A stretch of DNA of 64,000 nucleotides from Mitsuaria sp. PDC51 (GTDB taxonomy: Bacteria; Pseudomonadota; Gammaproteobacteria; Burkholderiales; Burkholderiaceae_C). Below the pieces are notes generated by a model. The model was not told the origin of the DNA, made no database searches, and saw nothing but the letters and a program-made list of their open reading frames with translations. How positions within the stretch are numbered: the first letter of the stretch is position 1; every line of letters begins with the position of its first letter. The stretch spans positions 2,418,001 to 2,482,000 of the forward strand of contig NZ_FOZE01000001.1 of NCBI RefSeq assembly GCF_900113225.1, given 5' to 3'. Both the position numbers and the translations under genes were made by a program. Shown here one piece after another: positions 63,473-64,000 of the stretch.

Positions 63473-63509
63473 CGCGGCGCGGCGGGGTCTGCCGCTAGCA
63501 TGGCCTGTC

Positions 63510-63531
63510 CCCTGCCCGCCCGACGGCAGGG
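63510..63531 (+). other. Hairpin in the leader of the crotonase gene
   Basis: CCCTGCC at 63510-63516 and GGCAGGG at 63525-63531 form a 7-bp stem with an 8-base loop between hmp and the next gene, just upstream of its aaggag. With no T tract it is a poor terminator; it may simply be part of the leader. Confidence 0.3.
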
Positions 63532-63550
63532 ACGGAACAAGGAGATCCGC

Positions 63551-64000
63551 ATGGAATGCCTCACCCTGACCGAAGACGCTGGCGTCGGCCACCTGGTGCT
63601 GAACCGGCCCGACGCGATGAACACGATGTCGCCGCAGCTGTGGCGCGAGCTGGAGACGGTGCTGGACCAGCTGCATCGCAGCCCGACGCTGCGGGCGCTG
63701 GTGATCTCGTCGACGGGCCGGCATTTCAGCGCGGGCATGTCGCTGGACGTGTTCCAGAACGGCGGCATCCAGCTCGACGACCGCAGCGCCGAAGGGCGTG
63801 CCGCGATCGTCGACCTGCTGGCCGACATGCAGCAGGCCTTCAACCGCCTGGACGACCTGCGCGTGCCGACGATCGCCGCGATCCAGGGCGGCTGCATCGG
63901 CGGCGCGGTGGACCTGGTGGCGGCCTGCGACATCCGTTATGCGGACGCCGGCGCCTTCTTCTGCATCCAGGAGATCAACATCGGCATGGCCGCCGACCTG
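63551..64000 (+). CDS. Enoyl-CoA hydratase/isomerase family, dienoyl-CoA isomerase-like (3' end cut by window)
   Basis: First 150 residues of a crotonase-fold enzyme. VLNRPDAMNTMSPQLWREL and HFSAGMSLDVF form the CoA-binding and first oxyanion parts. AAIQGGCIGGAVDLVAACDIRYADAG gives the second oxyanion loop. The end QEINIGMAAD carries a Glu and an Asp eight residues apart, the spacing of the two acid/base residues of delta3,5-delta2,4-dienoyl-CoA isomerase (ECH1). It would help oxidise unsaturated fatty acids. A strong aaggag sits nine bases before the ATG. The gene runs out of the window, so length and end are unknown. It is on the same strand as hmp, 78 bp downstream, with no functional link to it evident. 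Confidence 0.88.
   Translation, partial: MECLTLTEDAGVGHLVLNRPDAMNTMSPQLWRELETVLDQLHRSPTLRALVISSTGRHFSAGMSLDVFQNGGIQLDDRSAEGRAAIVDLLADMQQAFNRLDDLRVPTIAAIQGGCIGGAVDLVAACDIRYADAGAFFCIQEINIGMAADL

Overview
The window is high-GC (about 70 %), densely coded DNA with short intergenic gaps and GTG/ATGA/TGATG junctions. Gene content (NarL- and PAS-type sensors, TpsA/TpsB exoprotein, NorR/flavohaemoglobin, uxaA/uxaB/lgoD-type sugar acid genes) suggests a betaproteobacterium of the Burkholderiales, perhaps a plant- or soil-associated Roseateles/Mitsuaria/Rhizobacter relative. That assignment is inference from gene content only. I saw no rRNA, tRNA, CRISPR array, transposase or phage gene.

Positions 1-30129 are a plant cell-wall sugar locus. 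It holds a secreted feruloyl-esterase-like enzyme (cut by the left edge) and a complete oxidative L-fucose route: RhaM-type mutarotase, aldo/keto reductase, lactonase, L-fuconate dehydratase, 2-keto-3-deoxy-L-fuconate dehydrogenase and an FAH-family hydrolase. It also holds an RbsABC-type sugar ABC transporter and LgoD, UxaB and UxaA homologues, which together would carry L-galactonate to 2-keto-3-deoxy-D-gluconate. The parsimonious reading is one shared uptake and oxidation module for the structural analogues L-fucose and L-galactose that then splits into two branches. Around it are three GH2 enzymes, a GH51 arabinofuranosidase, a PA14-containing GH3 and a flavin-halogenase-like protein. Two paralogous FadR-type GntR regulators lie inside the locus. 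TGGT-N3-ACCA palindromes occur before the transcription units, three times as pairs with centres exactly 30 bp apart.

Positions 30224-43681 hold an anchored protein of unknown function, a lipoprotein with a Pro-Ser microsatellite linker, a diguanylate cyclase, a polysaccharide deacetylase, a GH28 polygalacturonase, a chemoreceptor, an orphan LivJ-type binding protein and a NarL-type regulator with a giant beta-propeller sensor kinase. The polygalacturonase and the binding protein share a conserved upstream element.

Positions 43792-55083 hold a lone winged-helix regulator, an orphan 2-oxoglutarate-dehydrogenase-E1-like gene and a two-partner secretion pair. Its 2151-residue TpsA contains thirteen exact-period 67-residue (201 bp) repeats.

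Positions 55132-64000 hold an expansin with a C-terminal CBM2, a PAP2 phosphatase lipoprotein with an autotransporter-type repeat tail, an NLP (necrosis-inducing-like protein) with an intact GHRHDWE motif, a PAS histidine kinase, divergent norR and hmp with three GT-N7-AC sites between them, and the start of a dienoyl-CoA-isomerase-like crotonase. Polygalacturonase, expansin, NLP and the hemicellulose side-chain locus all point to a life in contact with plant tissue.
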